Source: Desulfofundulus thermobenzoicus (lineage in GTDB: Bacteria > Bacillota > Desulfotomaculia > Desulfotomaculales > Desulfovirgulaceae). Taken from it: a DNA stretch of 38,724 bases. The number at the start of each line of letters is the position of its first letter. Within the stretch, counting starts at the first letter, position 1. The stretch lies in assembly GCF_009428905.1 (NCBI RefSeq), contig NZ_WHYR01000033.1:1-38724 (forward strand). The letters are read 5' to 3'. The notes under the pieces are model-generated. The model was not told the DNA's origin and made no database searches. It worked only from the letters and a program-made list of their open reading frames with translations. The position numbers and the translations under genes were made by a program. Shown piece by piece: positions 1 through 7,736 of the stretch.

Positions 1-93
1 CCCGGGGCCGAGGTCTCTCTGTCACCCCAGGAAATATTTCCACGGAGGTGTAAAGCCTGGTCATGGGGAGGCCGCTTAACAAGAAATGGTACA

Positions 94-621
94 GTGTATC
101 AGGAATTGTTAAGTTATTTGAACCAGGGATATATACCGGTGGAGTTTTTTAACGTATTAAACGAACTGGAGGAATTAATTGAAAACAGCCCCAGGATTCC
201 CATGACCCGGCGGGTACTGGTGGACGAGGACCGGTTGCTTGACTATCTGGATCGCATTCGGACCACTCTGCCCGAAGAAATTCGCCAGGCCCGCTGGGTA
301 ATTCAGGAACGGGAAAAGGTGCTGTCGGACACCCGTAAGGAAGCGGGCCGGTTGCTGGAAGACGCCCAGAAACAGCTGGAAAAACGGGCCGAAGAAAGCG
401 AAGTGGTTCGTCACGCCAGAGCAATGGCCGATGAAATTATGGGCAAGGCCGAACAGGTGGCCCGGGAGATCAAAAAGGGTGCCCGGGAATATGCCGATGA
501 GATTCTGGAAGGGCTGGAAAAAAAGCTGGAGCAGATTATGTCCCAAATTCGCAGTGGCCGGGCCGAATTGCAGGGCCTGGGCACTACAGGAGAAGCCGGC
601 TCCCGGGTGGAGGAGGGCTAG
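94..621 (+). CDS. coiled-coil protein resembling an ATP synthase b-subunit stalk
   Basis: The product is 175 aa, rich in Glu, Lys, Arg and Ala, and predicted almost entirely helical. Residues 15-60 carry a motif I associate with a Firmicute family (VLNELEELIENS, then VDEDRLLDYLDRIR) found near coaD and ylbJ, often auto-annotated as ATPase or F0 b-like. Residues 65-160 look like a long charged coiled coil. I see no membrane helix, so a real F0 role is unlikely and the function is unknown. The start is uncertain: GTG at 94 has no clear ribosome site, while GTG at 139 (160 aa) follows an AGGGAT element and begins just before the conserved part. The stop overlaps that of the convergent neighbour in a CTAG. 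Confidence 0.75.
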   Translation: MYQELLSYLNQGYIPVEFFNVLNELEELIENSPRIPMTRRVLVDEDRLLDYLDRIRTTLPEEIRQARWVIQEREKVLSDTRKEAGRLLEDAQKQLEKRAEESEVVRHARAMADEIMGKAEQVAREIKKGAREYADEILEGLEKKLEQIMSQIRSGRAELQGLGTTGEAGSRVEEG

Positions 622-1670
622 TCCTGCAACGCCTCGCGAATGGCCGGCCAGTCACAGTATTTTTCAATATTTTCCTGAACCAGGGCGATGCTTTTTTTAT
701 CATCCGGACGTATGCGCCGGCTGACCACGGTCACCTTTTCAATGGTGGTAAAGGTATCGTAATGGACCAGGATTACGGGCACCCTTTTTTCGGCCGCCCG
801 GGCAATGACCTTTACGTCGGGATACAGGCCTCCGGTGAGGATAATGACCGAGGTACTGGTTTCCAGTGCGGCCAGGGCCATGTCCGCCCGGTCACCGCCG
901 GTGATTACCGCCTTGTTGGGTGAGCGGCGCAAATAGCCCAGGGCGCTTTCAATGGTCATGGCACCAATGACCACGTCCTCGACCAGCCGGTCCATTTCTT
1001 CTTCTCCCGTCAGGATTTCCCCTCCCAGTACGTCGTAAAACTCGGCCACCGTGGGAGAGGCGATTTCACTCCGCCTGGGGATGATACCCAGGGTGCGGTA
1101 TCCCCTTTCCCTCAATATGGATTGGTAAATGCCTTCGGTCTTGGCCTGCAGGGGACGGGGGACATTGTTGAAAACATTGCCCACCAGGGGTATGCCGCAG
1201 CGTTCCAGATAGCTGTTGATAAAAATGGCCTGATCCAGGCTGAAGTCATTTTCAATCCGAATCATGAACAGCACCCTGGCCTCCAGTTTTCCGGCCAGGG
1301 TTACGGCATCCAGGCCCAGGCAACCCATTATATGGGGGAAGCTGGCTCCACCGATGATTACCACATCGGCGCCCTCTGCAATCCGGCGGTAGCAGGAAAG
1401 GATGTGGTCCAGGGTTTCACACTGCCGGTAGCCCGACAGGTAGGACGGGCCGGCAATAAAAGGCACGATTACCTCCGGGGGATGCTCCAGGTGCAGCAGT
1501 TCACGCATCAACAGGGCATCCTCGTCGTGCTGGTCCACCACACCGGTGGGATGCCCCACCGGCTTAAAGTAGGCCACCCGATAACCCTGTTCCCGCAGTT
1601 TTAAGGCCAGGCCCAGGGCCATGGCTGTTTTGCCGCTGCCGGCGGTTCCCATGATATAAAGATTTTTCAC
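618..1670 (-). CDS. P-loop/DRTGG-domain phosphotransacetylase-family protein
   Basis: This 350-aa protein has an N-terminal BioD-like P-loop domain (Walker A GTAGSGKT at residues 8-15) and a DRTGG-type domain over about residues 210-330 (ITGGDRADMALAAL, ILTGGLYPD). This is the regulatory part seen in front of some phosphotransacetylases (COG0857 family), but the catalytic PTA domain itself is absent. A nucleotide-sensing role in acyl-CoA or acetate metabolism is inferred from that and from the NDP-forming acyl-CoA synthetase just upstream. I chose GTG at 1670 because its AGGTG ribosome site overlaps the stop of the upstream gene, leaving a 10-bp gap. A longer in-frame version would run into the upstream gene. 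Confidence 0.85.
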   Translation of the reverse strand: MKNLYIMGTAGSGKTAMALGLALKLREQGYRVAYFKPVGHPTGVVDQHDEDALLMRELLHLEHPPEVIVPFIAGPSYLSGYRQCETLDHILSCYRRIAEGADVVIIGGASFPHIMGCLGLDAVTLAGKLEARVLFMIRIENDFSLDQAIFINSYLERCGIPLVGNVFNNVPRPLQAKTEGIYQSILRERGYRTLGIIPRRSEIASPTVAEFYDVLGGEILTGEEEMDRLVEDVVIGAMTIESALGYLRRSPNKAVITGGDRADMALAALETSTSVIILTGGLYPDVKVIARAAEKRVPVILVHYDTFTTIEKVTVVSRRIRPDDKKSIALVQENIEKYCDWPAIREALQD

Positions 1671-1680
1671 CGTGCACACC

Positions 1681-3789
1681 TCACGATATGGTAATTTTGA
1701 TATCCAGGGCACAGGCCCCGTCAGGATAGGCAAAAACCGGATTGATATCCATCTCGGCGATTTGCGGGAAATCGGTCACCAACCGGGCCACCCGGCCAAT
1801 CATATTGATCAGGGCGTCCATATCGGCCGGTTTTTCGCCCCGGTAACCCCGTAACAGGGTGTGGGCCTTTGTTTCGGCAATCATGGCGGCAATTTCCCGG
1901 CGGGTCAAACCATCGGCCAAGCGGAAGGAAACATCCTTCAATAAATTGACATAAATACCCCCCAGACCAAAGGCAATCAGGGGTCCGAACTGCACGTCCC
2001 GGGTCATGCCGATGATTAATTCCGTGCCTTTGGGCATCATTTTTTGTATCTCAATGCCGTGGATAACCACATCGGGCAGGTAACGCTGTACGTTTTCCGT
2101 AATGTGGATAAAGGCCTCCTTCACTTCTTCCGGGCTGTTCAAGCCAATTTTTACCCCACCCACGTCGGTTTTGTGCAAAATTTTCGGTGAGGCCACCTTC
2201 ATGACCACGGGAAAGCCCATTTCCCGGGCCATACCGGCGGCTTCGGCCGGGGTGGTGGCCAGTACCATGGGAGATACTTTAATACCGTAATTTTCGGCCA
2301 CCCGGGTGGCTTCGCTGCCCAGAAGGGTCAACCGGCCTTCTTCCCGTACCCGGTGGAATAATTCTTCCACCGGCTGCCGGTTGATTTCGGGGAAAGTCAT
2401 TTCTTCCTCTTTCTCCGGCAGGGCACGGACCCGGGAGTAGTGAACCATACCCCGGATCACGTTGACCGCCGGTTCCGGGAAAGTAAAGCAGGGTATACCC
2501 CCTGCGGTAAGCAATTTGGTCCCGCTTTCCAGGGTTTTCCCGCCCATGTAAGCGGCAAAGACCGGTTTTTCGGGGTGCCTGTGGTGGGCCTCCAGCACTG
2601 TGCGGGCAATATTTTCCGGGTCGGTAACCGCCGTGGGGCAGACCAGCACCACCAGGCTGTCCACGCTCCGGTCATCCAGCACCTTTTCCAGGGCAAAGCG
2701 ATAACGATCCACGCCGGCGTCCCCCAGTACATCCACCGGGTTGTAGATGGCCGATTCGGGCGGCAGATTCTCCCTTAAGGCGGTGCTGGTCTCCTTGCTG
2801 AAGCGGGCCATGGCCAGGTGGCTTTTTTCGATCTGGTCCGTGGTTATAATACCCGGGCCGCCGGCGTTGGTGAGGACCGCCACCCGGTTGCCGGCCGGGA
2901 CGGGCTGGTGGGCGAAGGCTACAGCTAAATCGAAAAGTTCACCCATGGTCCGGGCGCGAATCACTCCACTCTGCCGGAAGGCCGTTTCATAAGCCAGATC
3001 ACTGCCGGCCAGGGCGCCCGTGTGGGAAGATGCGGCCTGGGCCCCGGCCTGACTGGTGCCGCTCTTCAGGATGATTACCGGTTTCTTCCGGCTGGCCGCC
3101 CGGGCCACCTCCAGAAACTGTTTGCCCCGGGCCACATCTTCAATATAACAGAGAATTACCTTTGTATGGGGATCACCGGCGGCGTTGGCGATAAAATCGG
3201 CTTCATTTAGGTCCGCCTTGTTGCCCAGGCTGACCACATGGGAAAAACCCATGCCGGCAGTCAGGCTCCAGTCCAGGATGGCCACCAGCATGGCTCCACT
3301 CTGGGAAATAAAGGCGATATTCCCCCGGTTGGGAAAAACGGCGGAAAAGGAAGCGTTGACGGGTACATGGGTATCCATCATGCCCACGCAGTTGGGTCCC
3401 AGCATACTCATTTTAAAACTTTTGCAAATGCGGGTCAATTCCTTTTCCAGCACCAGCCCTTCCCTGCCCACTTCCTTAAATCCGGCCGTAATGACCACCA
3501 GGTTTTTCACACCGGCCAGGCCGCATTCCTGAGCCACGGCAATGGTTCGCCCGGCCGGCACGGCCACCACCGCCAGATCCACGCTTTCACCAATTTCAGT
3601 TATACCGGGATAGCACCGCAGGCCCTCAATTTCCTCCTCCCGGGGGTTGACCGGGTAGATGCGTCCCGGATAACCGCAGGAGATCATATTTTTGACAATG
3701 GCATTGCCGATCTTGCCCGGTTTTTTGGAGGCGCCTACAATGGCCACCGACCGGGGGTGAAAAAAGGTTTTCAGGTCTGCCAAAGCCAT
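1681..3789 (-). CDS. NDP-forming acyl-CoA synthetase (ADP-forming acetyl-CoA synthetase type)
   Basis: At 702 aa this is a fused alpha-beta enzyme. A CoA-binding Rossmann domain (SVAIVGASKKPGKIG) fills residues 1-130, followed by succinyl-CoA-ligase-like domains with SQSGAM near 163 and the phospho-histidine loop SHTGALAGSD (His256). An ATP-grasp domain covers about 480-700 (GFPVVMKVASP, HKTDVGGV). Family members convert acyl-CoA, ADP and phosphate to free acid, ATP and CoA, or run in reverse; the acyl group cannot be told from sequence. No GNAT domain is present, so it is not a Pat-type lysine acetyltransferase. ATG at 3789 has only a modest GTGGGTGA ribosome site. It forms an operon with the P-loop/DRTGG gene and may save ATP during fermentation or syntrophy. 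Confidence 0.93.
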   Translation of the reverse strand: MALADLKTFFHPRSVAIVGASKKPGKIGNAIVKNMISCGYPGRIYPVNPREEEIEGLRCYPGITEIGESVDLAVVAVPAGRTIAVAQECGLAGVKNLVVITAGFKEVGREGLVLEKELTRICKSFKMSMLGPNCVGMMDTHVPVNASFSAVFPNRGNIAFISQSGAMLVAILDWSLTAGMGFSHVVSLGNKADLNEADFIANAAGDPHTKVILCYIEDVARGKQFLEVARAASRKKPVIILKSGTSQAGAQAASSHTGALAGSDLAYETAFRQSGVIRARTMGELFDLAVAFAHQPVPAGNRVAVLTNAGGPGIITTDQIEKSHLAMARFSKETSTALRENLPPESAIYNPVDVLGDAGVDRYRFALEKVLDDRSVDSLVVLVCPTAVTDPENIARTVLEAHHRHPEKPVFAAYMGGKTLESGTKLLTAGGIPCFTFPEPAVNVIRGMVHYSRVRALPEKEEEMTFPEINRQPVEELFHRVREEGRLTLLGSEATRVAENYGIKVSPMVLATTPAEAAGMAREMGFPVVMKVASPKILHKTDVGGVKIGLNSPEEVKEAFIHITENVQRYLPDVVIHGIEIQKMMPKGTELIIGMTRDVQFGPLIAFGLGGIYVNLLKDVSFRLADGLTRREIAAMIAETKAHTLLRGYRGEKPADMDALINMIGRVARLVTDFPQIAEMDINPVFAYPDGACALDIKITIS

Positions 3790-3940
3790 TCACCCACTTT
3801 AAAGCCTGTCTCACGTGTGCTTAGCATCTCCCGGAAAGGGAAAAGACATACCTGAAACTGGCTGCATATGCTAACACAGGAGCAATTACGGGATCTTTTC
3901 AGCAAATCAATAGTAAATGGGGGAAGGTGTTCCCGCCCCG

Positions 3941-3960
3941 GTTATAAAATGTTATAAAAT
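3941..3960. repeat. perfect 10-bp tandem repeat upstream of the TreT-like gene
   Basis: GTTATAAAAT occurs twice back to back, about 50 bp before the treT start codon. Each copy contains a TATAAA that could act as a -10 element, but I see no convincing -35 at the right distance. It may be part of the promoter or of an operator; this is only a positional inference. The rest of the 220-bp gap between the divergent genes shows nothing clear. Confidence 0.45.
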
Positions 3961-4009
3961 AATCAATACAGTACACAATTTTAAGGGACAAAATAAAGGA
4001 GAGGTGTCT

Positions 4010-5332
4010 ATGTTGCAGGAATCCAGGGGAACGGCTCCCGTCTTTTCCGCCGAGCGTCTGGCCGCCTACGCCTCCATCGTGGGACAGGAAAAAATGAGCG
4101 AGCTGTATCGTTTGGGCGAAGCCCTGCAGGGGGTAAAGGTCCAGCAGATCAATTCCGCCCGTTTTGGCGGTGGCGTTGCGGAAATGCTGTATTCGGTCAT
4201 TCCCTTTGAGAAAAGCCTGGGGCTGGATGTGAGCTGGGACGTAATCACGGCCGGAACGGACTTTTTTGTCTATACCAAAACCCTGCACAATTTCCTGCAG
4301 GGGAAGGATAACGATCTGGATCTTTCCGGCCACCGCATCTACTGGGAGACCAACCGGAACAATGCAGGTCTGATCAGGGATGACGCGGAAATTGTCTTCA
4401 TCCATGACCCGCAGCCGGCCGGATTGATTGAATATATTTCACCGGAAATCAGGCAGCGGCAGAAGTGGCTCTGGCGTTGCCACATCCATCTATCCCACGA
4501 ACACGAGAATGTTTTTCATTTCCTGGAAGGACTGATTGCCAGATACGATCTGGCTGTCTTTTCCTCGGGTAAATTTTTGCCTCCCTGGGAAGGGGTAACC
4601 CCGGCCGTGATCCTGCCTTACATAGATCCCCTGGCGGAAAAGAACAGGGATCTGCCCGGGGAAACCATCCGGGCTATCTGTCACAAATACGGACTGGAGG
4701 ATCTGGATAAGAAACCGCTTATCCTGCTGGTTTCCCGCTTTGATCCCTTTAAAGGGCATCATTTTGCCCTGGAGGCATTCAGGCTGGTGCGCAGGGAGTT
4801 GCCCTGCCGTCTGTTGATGGTGGGTGGAACGGCCAGCGACGACCCGGAAAATGAAGCCATCTTTCACCGGCTGCAGGAAGAGGCCCGGGGCGTGTCGGAT
4901 GTGCTCCTGTTGAACCTGCCCCCGGACAGCCATGTGGAGATCAACGCCTTTCAAAGGGCGGCTTCCATTATCCTGCAGCCATCCATCAAAGAAGGGTTCG
5001 GTTTGACAGTCAGTGAAGCCATGTGGAAGGAGAAACCGGTGATTGGCGGAGATGTGGGCGGCATTCCCGGTCAAATCACGGACGGCTACAATGGTTTCCT
5101 GATCTCCCCCGGTGAAAAGGGCATTGCCGAAATGGCCAGACGGATCAGGTACCTCCTGCTCAACCCCGCCTTTGCCCGGGAGATGGGCAAAAGGGGCAAA
5201 GAGGCCGTGAGGGAGCGTTTTTTAATTACCCGGGGCATCAGGGATGAAATGATGATCTTTGACAGCCTGCTTTCCAGGACCAGATCACCCCGCCTGACTT
5301 TATTGCCACCCCGGCCGTCCATTACCGTTTAA
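4010..5332 (+). CDS. treT: trehalose glycosyltransferring synthase (TreT-like GT4 glycosyltransferase)
   Basis: The 440-aa product matches archaeal TreT along its length. It has FGGGVAE (52-58) for the donor loop, HDPQPAG (132-138), WRCHIHLS (155-162), SRFDPFKG (242-249) and the GT-B donor site KEGFGLTVSEAMW (327-339). TreT makes trehalose in one step from an NDP-glucose and glucose, and the reaction is reversible. No signal peptide is seen, so it acts in the cytoplasm. ATG at 4010 follows AAGGAGAGGTG at good spacing, and the upstream in-frame extension is not protein-like. The gene converges on otsB and overlaps its 3' end by 33 bp. Its presence next to otsAB gives two trehalose routes. An alternative would be a related GT4 with another acceptor. 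Confidence 0.88.
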   Translation: MLQESRGTAPVFSAERLAAYASIVGQEKMSELYRLGEALQGVKVQQINSARFGGGVAEMLYSVIPFEKSLGLDVSWDVITAGTDFFVYTKTLHNFLQGKDNDLDLSGHRIYWETNRNNAGLIRDDAEIVFIHDPQPAGLIEYISPEIRQRQKWLWRCHIHLSHEHENVFHFLEGLIARYDLAVFSSGKFLPPWEGVTPAVILPYIDPLAEKNRDLPGETIRAICHKYGLEDLDKKPLILLVSRFDPFKGHHFALEAFRLVRRELPCRLLMVGGTASDDPENEAIFHRLQEEARGVSDVLLLNLPPDSHVEINAFQRAASIILQPSIKEGFGLTVSEAMWKEKPVIGGDVGGIPGQITDGYNGFLISPGEKGIAEMARRIRYLLLNPAFAREMGKRGKEAVRERFLITRGIRDEMMIFDSLLSRTRSPRLTLLPPRPSITV

Positions 5333-6094
5333 CAGCAACAGCACCCGGTACACTTCACGGGGGGAAGACAGGCTAAAGGTGGCGGCACTGGGACGGGGGG
5401 CGGGGGAAACCAGGATACCCCAGCCCCCTTCCAGGGCCGCAAAGGCATCTTCATCGGTACGGTCGTCTCCGAAATACAGGGGAAATGCCTGCGGGTACCG
5501 GCGGCAGAGGTATTGAACCATTATTCCCTTATTCACCCCCCGGGGCCTTATTTCCACCACTTTTCTGCCCGGCAGGACTTCCAGCCCGTGTTTGTTTATT
5601 ACGGGAAGAATCCGGCGGTGGAATTTGTTTAAAGTTTCGACAGCGGCAGCCGGTTCGGCCCGGCGGTAGTGCAGGGCCAGGGATAGGCCCTTGTTTTCTA
5701 TAAGAAAGCCATCCTTCCCGTTTACGCATTCCACAGCCATTGCTTCCAGAATATCCATCATTTTTTTAAATGAAGCGGGGTCAAGCCGGCGGTATATTCT
5801 GCCTCCGGGATCCCGCCATTCCGCTCCGTGGGTACCGGCCAGATAGAGACCGGTCAGGGGCAACATTACCTGCAGTTCCTCCAGCCTGCGGCCGCTGATT
5901 ACGGCCACCACCCGGCCGGGGGTCCCGGCCAGCCTTTGCAGGGCATTCAGGATTTCCGGCGACGGGGTGGCCAGGTGGGGTAGGGGTGCCATGGGCACCA
6001 GGGTGCCGTCATAATCCAGCATGAGCAAAAGCTCCCGTGCCCGGACCAGGGCGGCCAACCCATCCGGCGTCAGGGGGGACGGCGTCTTCCCCAT
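5300..6094 (-). CDS. otsB: trehalose-6-phosphate phosphatase OtsB
   Basis: This 264-aa HAD-superfamily phosphatase removes phosphate from trehalose 6-phosphate. Motif I is LDYDGTL with Asp27 as nucleophile and Asp29 as acid/base; motif II is AVISGRR and the last motif is YFGDDRTDEDAF. It is cytoplasmic and follows otsA in the same operon. The start ATG at 6094 shares one base with the otsA stop (TGATG), so the two are probably translationally coupled. A longer in-frame start at 6193 lies deep inside otsA and was rejected. The 3' end overlaps the convergent treT by 33 bp. Confidence 0.95.
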   Translation of the reverse strand: MGKTPSPLTPDGLAALVRARELLLMLDYDGTLVPMAPLPHLATPSPEILNALQRLAGTPGRVVAVISGRRLEELQVMLPLTGLYLAGTHGAEWRDPGGRIYRRLDPASFKKMMDILEAMAVECVNGKDGFLIENKGLSLALHYRRAEPAAAVETLNKFHRRILPVINKHGLEVLPGRKVVEIRPRGVNKGIMVQYLCRRYPQAFPLYFGDDRTDEDAFAALEGGWGILVSPAPRPSAATFSLSSPREVYRVLLLLNGNGRPGWQ

Positions 6095-7581
6095 CAAGTG
6101 GCCTGTCCCCCCTGGGAAACGCCGGCCATACCGGTGGCCGGTGTGAAGGTGGTATAAGGACTCTTGACCGGCTTGAGGTTGTTCTGCCACCACCAGCGCA
6201 CATCCCGGCTGCGGACCACCCGGCGCAGGGATTCCAAACGGCTCTTCTGTTCTGCTAAAGGCATCTCCAGGGCCAGCTTGATTCTTGTGGCCAGGTGGGA
6301 CGGCTCGTAGGGGTTGGCCAGCAGCGCTCCCTGCAGTTCCCGGGCCGCCCCGGCAAAGGGGCTTAAAACCAGTACCCCCCGGCCGTCAATGCGGGAGGCC
6401 ACAAATTCCTTGGCCACCAGGTTCAGCCCGTCCCGCAGGGCGGTAACCAGCAGTACGTCCGCGGCCAGATAATGGGCCACCAGTTCTTCCTGGTCCAGGG
6501 ACACATGGCGGTAACGGACGGGTATGGCTCCCTGGCCCTGATCATACCGGCCGTTTACTTCTCCCACCAGCCGTTCCACTTCCTTTTTCAAAACGCCATA
6601 TTCGCCAATACCGTTGCGGGTGGGTACGGCAATTTGCAAAAGGGTGACCCGTCCCCTGTACCCGGGGTATTTTTCCAGAAGACAGGCCATGGCCTGCAAC
6701 CGCTGGGGGATGCCCTTGGTATAATCCAGCCGGTCAACACCTAAAATAATCTTTTCCGCTCCCAGGGATTGCCTGATTTCCTGCGCCCTGGCCCGTACCA
6801 GCGGGTCGGCGGCCAGCTGTTCAAAGTGATGATAATTGATTCCCACCGGCAGGGCCTGTACATAAATCTTGCGGTTGCGGAAGAGGATCAATCCCTGTTC
6901 CCGGAAGATGGTCACCGGGTAAAAAAAGGAAACAGCGTCCAGGAAATTCTGAACATACTGGTCGGTGTGAAAGGCAATGGCATTACAACCCAGCAGGCCG
7001 TAGATAATTTGCCGGCTCCACGGCAGTATGTGAAAAGTATCTGCCGGCGGGAAGGGTATGTGCCAGAAAAAGGCGATCCGGGCATCCGGTAACTGGTGCC
7101 GTAAATACTGGGGTACCAGGGACAGGTGGAAATCGTGGATCCAGAAAATGTCCCTGGGATTTTCCTTTTTTATATTACGGGCGGCACGGGCAAATTTCTG
7201 GTTGACTTTACGGTAAGCTTCCCAGTAATTTTTTTGGAACGAACAGCGGTCGGTCAGCTGGTGACAGAGGGGCCAGAGGGCAGCGTTGCAAAAGCCGTGG
7301 TAATAGAGATCATGCTCCTCCCGGGTCAGGAGGACTTCCTGGATATGATAGCGGGATTCTCCCGGCGGCACACCCAGCCTGATTCCCCGTTCCAGGTCCG
7401 GCTTATCCAGGCGGCCGCACCAGGAGATCCAGGTGCCGCCGTAATCGGTGAGCACCGGCTCCAGGGCTGAGGCCAGCCCGCCTACCGTGCGTTTGGGGAT
7501 CAATTCCCTGTCCCGTTCCTGAAAAGCATAAGCCCCCCGGTTGGAAATAACCACGATCTGAGGATTGCTTTTCCCTTGCAA
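6094..7581 (-). CDS. otsA: trehalose-6-phosphate synthase OtsA (GT20)
   Basis: The 495-aa enzyme transfers glucose from an NDP-glucose to glucose 6-phosphate. Diagnostic GT20 motifs are visible: ISNRGAY (12-18), [50 protein letters not shown] and [17 protein letters not shown]. The start is set by the ribosome site: AAGGAGGTG, six bases, then TTG at 7581. An in-frame TTG at 7599 would put that ribosome site inside the coding region, so it was rejected. A good promoter lies just upstream. otsB follows with a one-base overlap. Confidence 0.96.
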   Translation of the reverse strand: MQGKSNPQIVVISNRGAYAFQERDRELIPKRTVGGLASALEPVLTDYGGTWISWCGRLDKPDLERGIRLGVPPGESRYHIQEVLLTREEHDLYYHGFCNAALWPLCHQLTDRCSFQKNYWEAYRKVNQKFARAARNIKKENPRDIFWIHDFHLSLVPQYLRHQLPDARIAFFWHIPFPPADTFHILPWSRQIIYGLLGCNAIAFHTDQYVQNFLDAVSFFYPVTIFREQGLILFRNRKIYVQALPVGINYHHFEQLAADPLVRARAQEIRQSLGAEKIILGVDRLDYTKGIPQRLQAMACLLEKYPGYRGRVTLLQIAVPTRNGIGEYGVLKKEVERLVGEVNGRYDQGQGAIPVRYRHVSLDQEELVAHYLAADVLLVTALRDGLNLVAKEFVASRIDGRGVLVLSPFAGAARELQGALLANPYEPSHLATRIKLALEMPLAEQKSRLESLRRVVRSRDVRWWWQNNLKPVKSPYTTFTPATGMAGVSQGGQAT

Positions 7582-7615
7582 GGCAAACACCTCCTTCAAA
7601 ATCCTTTTTTTATAG

Positions 7616-7643
7616 AATATACCATAGATACAACAGCTGTCAA
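7616..7643 (-). promoter_or_regulatory. sigma-A promoter of otsA-otsB
   Basis: On the minus strand TTGACA (7643-7638) is followed after 16 bp by TATATT (7621-7616), preceded by TG as in an extended -10. Transcription would begin near 7609, about 28 bp before the TTG start of otsA, so the leader is short and holds the AAGGAGGTG site. Confidence 0.8.
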
Positions 7644-7667
7644 CTTTAAATTAAAGATAAGTTGTCA
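7638..7667. promoter_or_regulatory. nested inverted repeats over the otsA -35 region (candidate operator)
   Basis: TGTCAACTT at 7638-7646 is mirrored by AAGTTGTCA at 7659-7667 with one mismatch, and an AT-rich inner palindrome lies between them (CTTTAA-A-TTAAAG type). The outer left arm contains the -35 hexamer itself, so a bound dimer would block the promoter. The regulator is unknown. Confidence 0.5.
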
Positions 7668-7696
7668 GTGACCCTGGCCGGGCCCCCTTCATTTAT

Positions 7697-7718
7697 ACTG
7701 GCAGGTTTTTCTGCCGGT
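7697..7718 (-). terminator. weak hairpin after the glucosidase gene
   Basis: ACTGGCAG and CTGCCGGT pair across a GTTTTT loop with one G-T wobble, 19 bp beyond the stop of the minus-strand glucosidase gene. No clear U tract follows on the minus strand, so termination is only suggested by position. Confidence 0.35.
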
Positions 7719-7736
7719 GAGTAAGGCCGGGTCATT

